From assembly GCA_014706385.1 (NCBI GenBank), contig JACGZH010000006.1, positions 806,001 through 870,000 of the forward strand: a stretch of DNA of 64,000 nt, written 5' to 3'. The position numbers and the translations under genes are program-made. The notes below the pieces were generated by a model. The model ran no database searches, was not told the origin of the DNA, and saw only the letters and a program-made list of their open reading frames with translations. This DNA comes from Phaffia rhodozyma. Its lineage: Eukaryota > Basidiomycota > Tremellomycetes > Cystofilobasidiales > Mrakiaceae. Below are positions 48,491-60,006 of this stretch, one piece after another. Positions within the stretch are counted from its first letter, which is position 1. Every line of letters starts with the position of its first letter.

Positions 48491-50621
48491 TCAGGCGTTT
48501 ATCTGGAGACGATTCTGACTGGATTCTTCGGATGACCGTCTGCTGCGATCTCTCGACCGGGATTGGGAAGATTCATCCGAACGGAGCGTCGTCTGGCCAA
48601 AGAGCACGGTAAACGGTGGGGGCGCCTTGTTGACGATTGTCGGCCGTCTCGTTCGGGTTGCCGGCTGACCAAGAGGAGGAATGCTGCTGGTCGGGGAAAC
48701 CGATTCGTCCGTCCCACGGCCTGCGCGACCTCGGGAGTCGCTCCGACCTCTGGAAGACTCGTCCCGACTACGACTCCGACCTCTCGAAGACTCATCTCGA
48801 GGTCGTTGGGAGAGATTGCTCCGACCTCTCGAGCGTTCTCTCGAGTTTGCCCTGCCTCCAGAATCGGAACGTCTAGCGCCACTCGAGTTCCGTCTGCCGC
48901 GTTCTCTGCTGGATTCGATGTGCTCCCTGTTTCTACTCGACCTGCTGCTCCTCCGTCTCGGACTATTGTCTGCTACTCTGGACCGACTGCGTCGGGAGCT
49001 CGAGGCTCTAGATCGACTCCGAGACTCTCTCTCCTCGACCACGTCGCTTCGGTCGTACACATGTCCTTCTCTGTCGGACGAATCGTTTCTGTCCCTGCCT
49101 CTTCTGCGTCCACGAGGTTCAGCCTGTGGCTCACTTTGCTGGAGGGGCGAAAGGGAGGGTGCAGATGGGGATGTACGTGAGCTAGAAGAGGCCGAGTGGT
49201 TGGAGGAAGGGTTGGAGACCTGTCGACCGAAGGATGTCGTCGTCGTCGAGACGGACGACGTCCATTCTTCGGCCGGCTTGAGTGGAGACTCTCGGAAGGA
49301 GGCATAGTCGTGATGATGACGATGGGCGGGGTGGCTGTCCGTTCTTGAGGAGTTTGCGTACATATGACTGTGTGGATGGGCGGAAAGGGTGGATGAGTGG
49401 TCGTATTCGTTGTCGGATGGGTGAACGTCATCCTCCTCGCTCCCTCGTCGAATCTTGGTTGAGCCGTCGCTGAAAAAGGAACGACCGCTCGAGTGGGCCG
49501 TCTGACAAGGCGGCCTGTCCAATTTTGACTTTTGATGATAGTGAGCGAGTTTTTCTGCGGACCGTCTCGGGCTCAAGGACTCCGCTCCGGAAAGGCCGAG
49601 TGCGTTATCTGGCTTGGCCGATCCGCTGCTGGTGGTGGTGGTGATGGTGGTATTGTTGGAAGAGGATGTTCTGGAATGGACTACCAACGGATAGAGTGCT
49701 CTGGGCGAGGTGAAATGGTTTGTGAGTCCTGGGCGCCTGGAGAACCTGAGGGTTTCATCTCCTCGGATATAATGGGAGTCGAGAGAAGATGAGTTGAAGG
49801 AGGGTAGCCTGGCTGCTCCGTTCTCCGAAGGAGTCGACTTGCCTGTCGACGTTGGCTGTGGGTACGCCTGCGGAGGCAGAGCGAGCGTGGGAGGAGGCGA
49901 ATTCGGCACGGCCGGGTGGTTTGGGTTTGTCCATGGGTAAGGGGATGTGTTGGCGGACGAGGTGGCAGGGGAGGATGTGACCGAGTTGGATGCTCTTCCA
50001 TGAGGACGTGAGTGAACGAGTGAGGGGAGGGCACCTAGGAACGGGGATGTCAACGGGATGACTGGTGATTGGAACGTCGACGGTGACCTCGTGTTGGTTG
50101 CCGAGTTTCGATGGGTCGACGACAGGTGAGAGAGAGGATGATCTGCCGGACGAATAGCCGGACTGGGTTCATTGTCCTTTGCTCTACATGTGTCCGAACA
50201 ATACAGCCTTGGGAACGGAACGTCGTGTGAAGAAACAAGGGCGACGGCAGAGGAACGTTTGGCGACGATGGAAAACGTTCCGAGTCGATCCGTAAAAGAA
50301 GCCGGCCGAACAAGAAGTAGAGAAAATATGGGAGTGGGTGACGAGTGATTCGCAAAAACCGAATGAATTCCAAAAAAGAAAAGAAAGAAAAAAAAAACAA
50401 TGTCAGCTTTTGAAGGAAGAAAAACGAACGTGGTTGATCAACACGGCGAGAACAAAGGGATTGGAGAATGACTCCAGCACGTACAATCCATTCGAAGGCT
50501 GTGTGTGTGTGTGTGTGTGTGAATACGAAAGGACAGTCAGAAGCGTACTAGATTGAATGGGAGAGGATGAAAGAGAAAATGTACTGACCAAACCACAGAA
50601 CAAGCATACTTCCTCAAACAT
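48491..50621 (-). CDS. Ecl1-type zinc protein with long RS-rich tail
   Basis: Three exons on the minus strand: 50621-50589, a 14-nt microexon 50498-50485, and 50207-48491 (587 aa). Only with the microexon does the N-terminus become CLFCGLPSNGLLYCSDTC followed by RAKDNEP, the CxxC...CxxxC pattern of the fungal Ecl1/life-span regulatory factor family, which binds zinc and links nutrient or zinc status to stationary-phase survival. The rest is Ser/Thr/Pro/His-rich, then a block of Arg-Ser, Ser-Arg and Arg-Gly repeats in the last 200 residues, as in RS-domain RNA-binding proteins. Known Ecl1 proteins of yeasts are about 80-200 aa, so this form is long. Function of the tail is unknown; phosphorylation by SR-type kinases would be likely. 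Confidence 0.75.
50500..50521. repeat. TG/CA dinucleotide repeat at a splice acceptor
   Basis: Ten GT units (CA on the minus strand) directly precede the AG of the 14-nt microexon at 50498-50485. The CA tract forms the region just upstream of the acceptor. Confidence 0.9.
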
Positions 50622-52683
50622 AGTCCGGTGGATGGAAGGAGAGGAAAGGATCAAGGAGAAGAAACCGAGCGAGCTACGGTTTAACTTTGTAGTTTAAATA
50701 GCTTTTTTTTTTCTTCCTATTCTGCCTTGATGTTCTGAGATGAAAGACTTGTCTAGGCTAGATAGGCACCTCCGTATCACGTCCAGAGTCCAAGATGGAG
50801 GAGAGTGAAAGAGAGAGTGGAAGAGAGAGTGAAAGGAAACAGGTGAAAGGGTTTGTCCCTCCTACACCTTATGTGTGAGTGTGAGTGTGAGGATTGCTGG
50901 GAAAAAAGCCCGGAGAAAAAAAGCAGAGAAATAAAAAATTAAATTAAATTAAAATAAAACGAATAAAAATTCGCTTGTGCCCCATCGAAAGAAAAGAAAA
51001 GATTCCATGCATCACACGTTAAGACCACGCCGTCCTGTTCTCCCTCCCCCTACTTTGCCCGTCCATACAAAGAAGAGGAAGAAGAAACTGAGTACACCAG
51101 ACCGGGTTCGATAGAGACAAAGGACAAGACGTAAGAATACTGGAAAGTATAGATTGCAAATTGTTAACGAACGATACAGAATCCCATCGTCCGTCCGTCC
51201 GTCATCGAATATGATTTTCAAACCAGTCAGAGAACACACGCGCTGACTGGCTGCGAAGAAACGCCCGTCACTCGGACGGATCAACCCGATCGACATGTTC
51301 CCTCGTCTTTTCCTTCGCCGTGGGTGGTCTTTCTCCTCTCTTTTTTTTTGTATTTCTTTTTTATCATCATCATCATGATCTTCCTCTTCTTCTTCTTGCT
51401 GCTCTTCCTTGCCCCTTTTCTCCGTCTCTTCTTCACTTCCCCTTTCTTTGTCACAAAAAGGTCCAGACAGCGATTCGGATCTGACCGGGTGAATCGAAAA
51501 GAGGAGAACCAGGGTAGTAACCAAAGGGATATTGGAATTTCATCAGACAGCACTGTGCTGTTCTCGTTCTGTTTCGTATATTGTATTAAATCAAGATGAA
51601 AGAAGGAAAAAAAACGTAAACCCCTCATCATGCAGCCACGGGATTACGCAACTCGAGAAATCATCGATTAGAAGCCAGGATGGCAAGACGACACGAACGA
51701 GAGTTGGAAATCACCAGAGAAATCCTTGGATCATGGTGACCGTGTTTTGTAATAAACATGTTTATTTGTTCCAGAAAGTTCTTGCGATATATGCTTCGTC
51801 TGTCCTTCTCAGGTGAACCCCCTTGCAAAGAAAGTTCTGTCGATCAGTTTATCCTACAAGTAATCAGATTAACCCTGTTTTTTCCTTAAGCGCTTCCGTC
51901 GGCTTTTATCTCTCTCTCTCTCTTCGCAGACGAGAAAGGGCAAGAGGAAGTGCGATTTGCCGTTGTCATTTATTTTTGTCCGGTTCTCCTTCTCTTCTCA
52001 TTATCTGATCTGGATTCCTAGCAGACAAAATCTCGTTCTCTTACTTGCAGCCTCAGATATCTCACAACTGACAGCAAATGACGACTTATCACTCTGCCGT
52101 CGGCACAAACTTGATCGACAACCACCCCTCGTCCTCCGTCTCGGACGACTGATTATTCGGATTCCCAGAGATATAAACGGGATAAATTAAGACGGAACGA
52201 CCAAGTGAGATTATAGCGGCTAGATAGCACGGAAGAGAAGAAGACACAGACTCGGATACTTCAAGAAGAACGATAGCTTAGGTGTATAATATTCATAAGA
52301 ACAGGAATAGAAAGAGACACAGAGAAGAGAAGAGAAGAGAAGAGAAGAGAAGAGAAGAAGAGAAGAGAAGAGGAAAGAAACGCATACAATGATGGAAGAG
52401 AAAACCGGAACATAGGACGTCAAAGACATGATCTACTGCAAATTTAGGAAACCCTTGAAGAAAAGAAAGAAGAGAGAGAAACAAACACGGATTGGTAAAG
52501 AAACGAAACAGACTAAACAATACATTCTCGTGAGAGAAGAAAGGAATAAGATAAATGGGAAATGCGGATAATAAGGTTGTGAGGACAGAATTGGAAAAAG
52601 AAAATAGTGTTGATCAAGGGAAACCTATGAGGATGAAGACAAGAAGAGAGAAGAAAGAGAAAAAAAAAGTAAAAGTACATCAA
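50622..52683. other. Long intergenic region upstream of the Ecl1-like gene
   Basis: About 2 kb with no supported gene. It contains A/T-rich tracts (50930-50990), a CT-rich stretch (51340-51450 on the + strand) and a GAAGA/GAGAA satellite at 52321-52372. The Arg/Lys/Glu-rich frames on the minus strand near 51012-51631 come from these purine tracts. It holds the promoter of the Ecl1-like gene and the 3' UTR of PPS1. Confidence 0.45.
52321..52372. repeat. GAGAA pentanucleotide-like tandem repeat
   Basis: About ten imperfect units of AGAGA/GAAGA on the + strand in noncoding DNA downstream of PPS1. Confidence 0.85.
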
Positions 52684-55600
52684 CTAGCTTGCTCCTCGCA
52701 AGTATCGGTGGTTCAGGATGGCCTGAACGATGGATTTTAAAAAAAAAACATAGGCACTAGTGAGAACTGGGTCAGAGTCGTCGAAAACGTCAAACCGTCA
52801 GTCACTCACAATCTCCTTAGCCATCACCGGCCAACTCATTGCCTTCCGTCCATGAACCCGAGGCGCTTCCTGCTGGGCTTCAGCTTGTCCGTTCTCGGCG
52901 CACGCCAGCGTCCGAGCCGCCTCTGCTTTTTCCCACGAGAGCTCGACTAGATTACGTTTTTTGTTAAAATGCCGATAAAGAGGCGCGCATATCCAGAACA
53001 AATCAGCCAGTCAATCGACGACTTGAAAAGACGGGAAAGAACCCGAGTCCAAGAACAAACCTTCCCAACCGGTCAATTCATACAAAAACTTAAGGTTTGG
53101 CTGGATAAGGACGTTCAGTCTTCGGGCTCGAACGACTGCCCACGTTAGATCGGTCAGAGATGGCGTTAGTTAAAAGAAAAGGACTTCTTGGTGGCCACAA
53201 GATGATCAAATACGTACGCATATATGCGTCTATCAATGAATACCCGCAGTACTTCATCAGATATCTAAAAGGGGAGGGAAGCCGTATCCATCTCAAAATT
53301 TAGTATCAGAGACCCGCGGTATGTTAAGAGAAGGAAACACTTACGCAATCGTGACCGTAGCACTCCTGGACACCCCGACTTTACAATGAACGAGCACCTT
53401 CCCTCCCGCTCGTTTCGCTTGGTCCATCCAGTCTACTGCCTCAGCGATCGCAGGCCTCAACGGACTCACCCCGTCATCACAGATGCTCTGCATGTCGAGC
53501 ACCTTGATCCGGCCAGCCTGATGCTCGTACCAGAGTGACGTATTCGGTGCATACGAGTGTGGAAACTGGGATATCGAGTGGGATGGATCTAGCAGCGCAG
53601 ACTCTCCAACAGAGACCACATGGGTTACTCCTGAGCGCAGACATAGAGGCGAAATACAAAGGGAAAAGGTTGATTAGGTCTTCTGCTATATCTAACACGA
53701 GCACGCGCTCGATCCAGCTGTCATTCTACGCACCCAATGCATGTAGCATGTGCGGATTGGAAGCGTGATTCAAATTTCCGAGATAGAGAAATTCGGTGAT
53801 CCTAGAAGGCAAGCAGCCTTCGAACGTAGGGCTCTGTAAGCGTGGCCATGAAAATGAATGGCTCGTCAACAAACTGGACTTCGCAAGAAGAAGAAGGAGT
53901 AGAAAAGGACAAACATTGAACCAAACCCCATGCTTCTTTGCGTTAAACGCTTTCCTTTCCTTGTCCAATTTGGAGCTCACAAGGCCGGCTACCGAAGTCT
54001 GGGCCTTTGGCGATGAGGACGTTGGCTTGCTGTTTTTTGTCTTTGACTTGAACATCGAGAACCCGGCCTCCCCCAAGGACGGTCGGGAGCTACTACCAAC
54101 ACTCTGTTTGAGTCGGTCTGAAGCGAGAAGTTCTTCGATCTTGCGAAGTAGTGGGAGATCGTGGGGATAGACAAAGAAGCACCTCTTTGACTCAAGGTGC
54201 AGATGCAGGTAAGCTTCGGGCAGACTGAGCTCATGGCAACACATGATGTATGCCAGAGCGTAGATGGAAGACTCAGTCTGGCAAACGATTCGTGCAGCTT
54301 TAGTATTCGGAAAAACTCGTCAAGCCACGGACAAATCTTCACAGAATTAACTCACGTAGCCATCAAATCCGTGGACCATCACTCGCCGACCCTCGTCGAT
54401 CATTTCTTTTGTCCATCTGACAAACTCTACGAATTCGGCCGCGAGTACCCCAAGGGCCCTCCAATCACCTTGTGGAATAACGAGTGAGGTCGATATTGTC
54501 TGCAAATGGTAGATCTGACAAGGTTTGGGGGAGCCTGACACAGGCAGCCCGGAGGCGGTCATATCAGACGCATCATCAGAGCAACCACCGGATCGGCAAT
54601 CAGAGTGGAGATGTGAGTTTGTTAGAGACTCGACCAGAGACTCTTGTGAGTGTTCTCTCTGTTTAGCAATATATGCCAGCGTTCGCCTGGTATCGTCCAA
54701 TCGATCCTGATCAGGCATCTCGGCGCCGTCAAAGGCCTGTAGTAAAGACAAAACACAACCAGCCGATTCAGAGCACGAAAGAATAGTATCATGAAGGGAT
54801 ACTTCGACAGACCTCGATACAGATATCAAACTTGTGGGGGTTCAAGTCTTCCCGGGGCCCGTCATCGACCTCCCGATCTCTCCCCAGGAGTACCGGACAG
54901 TCAAAAGAGTTTCCCATCTGAGTGAACGTTGAGCAGACTGTGAGTGATTTGTGTGTCAATATCAAAAGCCAGCAGATGTGAGACAGAACTCACCCAAAAG
55001 TTTGGAGAGACCTCTCTTGCTTTGGTAAGGCTCACGGATTCGGTCTGTTCCTTCTCAAATAGATCAACCTTGTTGACACGGTTGCCCTGGGAATCTACTC
55101 CAATGAGATCAGGGTGTCGAACTTCAAACTCCTCGAAAGGATCTATGAAAACAAACCGCGAGTTAGCATGGACGGCACAGTAGTTGTCTCGATGAGATGT
55201 AGCAAAGGACCTGCCGGTGACTACGAAGACGTTATATCGGACGGGATCTTGATCTCTTCCTGCCACCTTCTTTCGCAAAAGATACTCGGCTTCCATAGCT
55301 TCAGCACATCTGAAGAGCAACACGACAGGTGTCAATACAAAATAGCTTCTCGATTGTATGTAAACTAGAACGGAACATACCTCTCGGCCACATTTAAAGC
55401 GGAAGTGCAAAGGCCTTGGGGATGATAGATAACCTGAGTGAAGAAGTAAAGTTCAGAGCGCAAGTACCGTGAAAACATGCATTCACTTGGAAGCGACATA
55501 CAATATCAGATATAGTGGCGTATTTGGCCTAGTGGGAGGAAGAGCCGCGAAAAATAAGCGCATATACATAGAATTTACCTGATGAGGACTAAACAAACGG

Positions 55601-57290
55601 TACAGAGAGAGGACACATACCACCTGTAAGCCTAGGTTCCTCAAGCAGATAGTATCTCCGACGCTTCTCTTCAGAAACTGTCCCTTTTCGTCATCCGCCG
55701 CAGTAGTTGGGTCTAGAGAAGCAGCTAGATCGAGATCGAACGAGCTTCGGGTATGGGTTGAGCGCTGAAACCCATTGCTTAATCTTCCTGCTTGTCGAAG
55801 ATCCTCGTTTGATCTCCCACCCACAGCTTTGTTTGTAGATCGAGCAATAGTCAGAACTTCTTTGGCGTCCACGGCTGAAATCAAGTAGCAAGGTAATCCT
55901 CCTGTTTCTTTTGTTCTAGAAGTTGGAATGGACGACTCCGGTAGAGCGGCTGCATGTGCCATGGTGACTTCCGGGTGAAGATAGGTACCCTCGGGCAAGG
56001 TAGAGATATCAACCGGAGGACTGTCTCCCTTATCACCGGCGGACCCTATGGAGGAAAGAGATGATACCGAGGTTGGAAAGGACGAAGCATGAGCTGGTAG
56101 AAATGTTTTGAGAGAGCGAAGACGATTAGATTTCCAGAGGCAGAATGCGTAAGAAGTAAGAAGAGGCACAAACATTCTGAGCTCCAAGCACTTCGATCTC
56201 CACTGCTACTAAGATCGGTCGAAGCGCTATAATTGCTTGCGAGCGAGCCGTTGCGCTTCCTTCCGACGAGAGTACTCCATGATGGATTTGATGTATATGA
56301 TGAAGGTGCGTCATTTCCAGGTCCAGGTGATCGGAGGACAGTTAATCCACGGTAACGAGGGCTATGTATACAACATGTTTCACAATAAGCACAGCTCTGA
56401 ATGGATCAGAGAGAATAACCGGAATCACGTACGCAGGCCACTGGGCCTTGAACCTATGAGATGTAAAGAAGGAGGCAGTGATAATCTCAAGATCAGTCTC
56501 TGACGAAACGAGCACTTCTACATTGTGACGAGACTAACCCCGGAAAAGAACTGAAAAAGTCGTCTAAGAGTTTGTTGCCATCGCCCATTCCATGCAACTA
56601 GAAGGGACAAGAAACAAAGGGACGTCAGCATATGGTGGAGACTAGGATGCACGCAAGCAACAATCCAACCAACCCAAGGAAACAAGCAGGTCTCGGGGAC
56701 ATCGAGGGAGAGGTGGAGTTGTTCGATATGAGCGTACTATATGTCGGTTTGTTACACCCAAGATAACTTTGTTAATCACCTCTGGTGAGTCATAAGAAAT
56801 CGTCTGGAACACGCGCCAGGCGCTTACGGACCTGATCGACATTGATCCCTCGGACGACCGTTTGGCCGACCTTGCCGAGAACTTCCAACCCGTTCAGCCA
56901 CTCCGATTCGTACTCGATCCCGTCTACCGCTCCAGGACCTTCGTGATAGCCTTCTCGATCGCGAAGGTCTCTAATCCCCATCTCGGAGGGAGAGGGTGTG
57001 CCCTGTCGCTTGCCTGAAGGAGTAGGCGTGGTGGGAGGAGAGATAGCCCAGTCTGAAGGTGGAGATGGATGGACGGAGAAACCGGTCGTCCAAGGATGGG
57101 ACGAGGAGTCAGTAGTTGCCGGTAAGGCCGGGCGGGCGGGGGAGAGAAAGAGTGGAGTTGGTGAAGGGTGATTAGATGGATGATGAGAGTTGTAGTCGAT
57201 CAAACAACCTCCGGACAGGTGCACAGCCGGCTCTGAGATCTCAGCTGGTTCAATTGGTAGATCCTGTTGAGAAGACACAACTTGGGCCAT
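52684..57290 (-). CDS. PPS1: Dual-specificity protein phosphatase, PPS1 type
   Basis: Protein tyrosine/serine phosphatase of the fungal Pps1 family (yeast Pps1 acts in S-phase and checkpoint control). Start ATG at 57290. Resolved exons on the minus strand: 57290-56832, 56597-56539, then several between 56460 and 54994 that were only partly resolved, then 54917-54813, 54736-54356, 54277-53915, 53833-53734, 53630-53345, 53264-53218, 53135-53061, 52946-52810, 52722-52684. The N-terminal region is Pro/Ser-rich. The region shared with Pps1 has MVHGFDGYTESS, LAYIMCCHELSLPEAYLHLH and FFVYPHDLPLL. The catalytic domain has RITEFLYLGN, VLVHCKVGVSRSATVTIAYLM (Cys and Arg of HCxxGxxRS present) and RRLNVLIQPNLKFLYEL. 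Frame from 54736 to the stop codon is secure. Confidence 0.9.
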
Positions 57291-59159
57291 GATATTTGCT
57301 GTTGAGAGCGAAAGTCTAGAGGAAAGGAAGGCTTATACCCAGGTCTTTTCTGACAAGGGAAGAGAATGTGCTAAGAAAGGCGGGAAAGGATGTCAAGAGT
57401 TGGAAGGGTCCGGCGATGACGGTCAGGGTCGGAACCAAAAGTGGGTGTTGTGGGAGATTCTCTGTTTTCTAGCTACCAAGAGTATATCAGTCTGGATATC
57501 GAATGGTGCCTTGAAGGAGAGGCCTTCCTTGGTCGGCGCCCTTACCAAGACTGGAAATGATGATGAAGCAAAAGATCAGACGTACAGAGAGAGTTGTTCC
57601 CTTTTTGTGAGAGAATATATGCAAACAAAAAGAACGGGATGAGACGGGAAGAGCAGGGAAGACAAGGCTAAGCCTAAAGAGAGAGACAACGAGACGAAGC
57701 AAGACCAAGACCAGGGCCAAGAGTACAACGATGATGGCAACCAAAGGGGGAGAGTGAAGAAGAAAGAAGAAAGATGAGAGGACAGAAATGAAGCTTGATC
57801 AGCAGGGCAAACGGAGGAACAACTGATGCATGGACCTTTGTAGCTTACCTATGGCCTCTTTAGTGGGACCTCTGACCAATAGATCTCCGGGAACGCTGCA
57901 AGCGAACCTTGCGATAAGAGTCACCTTTCGCTGTGTTCCTCTTGACCTCTTTTGTTCCTCCAATTAGGTATGTATGAGAGAGTAGAGAAAGAAGACGATG
58001 GTAGAACCGCTTTCGAACGAGAATACGAGTGTGTGTGTGATAGAGAGGGAAGAAGGAAATAGGACAGCAAAGGATGAAGAGATGGAATACGATGCATTCG
58101 TTCTACAGCTGGCTGCTGCTGCTGCTGCTGCTGACGACGACGCTGCCCGGCCTCGTGCGGATGTGGCGTATTTGTGATGTTTTAGCGTGCTGAGCACCGC
58201 CTAGTGGCGATCGAAAGGTCCAGACGAACAATCACGCAAAGTCTGGAACGTTCGTGATCACTAGAGTCTATTCTGTTCTGGTTACGCCATAGGGGTAGCG
58301 GATGCAGACATTATTATGCATGGCAAGCATGCTTATTTGCCTATTTGCCTATTTGGTCCAGCTGCTACCATATAGAAACCATATTAACTGTTTGTCTTGT
58401 AGCCTTTGTGAATCTTCTGATTCTTCTTTTTCTGTAAACAACATTTATTCCGGGAGCTGAAACAACGAAATGAACGTGTTTAAAGATAAGTAGAAAATAC
58501 ATCTTTATATAAACGCGTTTGAAACAAAGGACATAGGGAGCCAAGTTATTACAATATCGAAGTGCATGACATGCGTGTTTGCTAGCCAGCATCATCTTGA
58601 TAGGAAGGAGAGAGCTTACAACCAGGAGTACAAAGATTCGACAGGAAAACAGCTCAAAGATTAAAAAAGGATACAACCGCTTACAAGATCAGGATTACAA
58701 TGTGGAGGAAGATAACTACAGAATAACCATATACAAAATTGAAAGAGGAAAAGATTGATAGATAAAGTAGGACCCCTTGGTAAAATGCTATCCCTACCCA
58801 ACATCCAATGTCGTCGTCCTTCGACGGCCAGTCCTGACCCACATCGATTTTTTCTCGACCAAACTACTAGGTGGAGGAAGGGCTAAAGGCGATAGCTCCC
58901 TTACAGCCGAAGGAGGTATGGAAAATCGACAAGACCCGACCATAACATCCGGAAAGCATTCTTCCGTATCTGCAGGTGATGGCGATGATGATGATATCGA
59001 GCGTGAGCATGGATGGGTGGCAGAGGACGAAGAGAGCGGAGGACAAGGTGGACATGGCAACGCGACGATAACAGCAACCTCGATCTCAGATAAACCGGTA
59101 GGAGGTAGAGAGCATGCTAACGGCTATGGATAAGAGTAAGGCATTGGTTTCACGACTTG
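57291..59159. other. Intergenic region upstream of PPS1
   Basis: About 1.9 kb, with no convincing gene on either strand. It includes a (CTG)n run at 58113-58133 and A/G-rich tracts. Frames at 57964-58197 (-) and 58777-59133 (+) are low complexity and not called. It carries the PPS1 promoter and the 3' flank of the small membrane-protein gene. Confidence 0.4.
58113..58133. repeat. CTG trinucleotide repeat
   Basis: Seven CTG units in noncoding DNA upstream of PPS1. Confidence 0.85.
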
Positions 59160-59628
59160 TCAGTTGCAAGACCTCGAGTAATAGTACTGAAAGATGACGC
59201 GTTCGGCACGCACCAAATAACCTTCCACGCTCCTTTCGATCTCTACATCCCAGTCGCCTTCCATCAGATACACTTCTTCCAACCTAGGTTCAACAATACG
59301 ACTCTGATCTAAGGGGTTGGTCCACGTTTGGCTGAAAATTTCGACAACTTCGTTCCCCTGCATATCCCACATCACCACCCCTCCCTCTCGGAGAGCTGCG
59401 AGTCCTTCTTCCGTAGGCTCGTGGATCGGCTCAAGCTTCTTCCGGCTCAAAAGGTGGGAAATTAAGGTGAGTAATGTGAATGCCAAGATGCTGGCTAGGA
59501 TGACCATCTATCAGTCATCAGACAAAGGTTTGAACAAATTTCGATTTTGTGGTGTGAATGGTTGTAATGAGTATATGACAAAGAGTCAGCAAGACACTCA
59601 CCAGGTATGATGCCGTTCCCAAAGCCAT
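59160..59628 (-). CDS. Small single-pass membrane protein, unknown
   Basis: Two exons on the minus strand, 59628-59602 and 59507-59160 (124 aa). MALGTASYL joins in phase 0 to a long hydrophobic stretch (MVILASILAFTLLTLISHLL), forming one N-terminal membrane anchor followed by RKK, which predicts the rest in the cytosol. The soluble part has GVVMWDMQGNEVVEIFSQTW and a Glu/Tyr-rich end. No known family recognised. The gene is divergent from the acyl-CoA-synthetase-like gene, with about 380 bp between starts. Confidence 0.68.
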
Positions 59629-60006
59629 CTTGTTGTCCAATGTATGTGTGTGTTCTGTTCGTTCTTTAGTTTCGGTTGATAGTTATAAGAATGAACCTCC
59701 ATGGATGAAGGCTTGTCAAAAGAAAAGGTGGCCACACCAGAAGTCTGGGTGGTATGCAGATCGATAACTGTCTATGTAGGATCACGGGAGTGGATCATTG
59801 AATGCATCGTCACTCAGGTATGATCGGCTGAGGCAGCCGGACAAGTTCACATGCACCGGCTCGGTTAGGGTTATCGCAGCCGATGGGCTCACTCGCTTCT
59901 TTTGCTTTTCCATCTTGCTGCTCCTTCTTATACTTTCCTACACATCGCTCTTTCCATCGTACAAGATTCCAAACAGCTCACAGATCTAGTTGTGCTTCAT
60001 CAAAGA

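Noticed and set aside
48563..49307. Long + strand frames (about 205 aa) opposite the RS-rich exon
   Set aside because: Antisense shadows of Arg/Ser codons; the minus frame is three times longer and splices to the Cys motif.
51012..51631. Lys/Glu/Arg-rich minus frames
   Set aside because: Products of purine tracts; no start context, splice sites or conserved words.
57964..58197. Ala/Ser-rich frame over the CTG repeat
   Set aside because: Poly-Ala comes from the repeat; nothing else supports coding.
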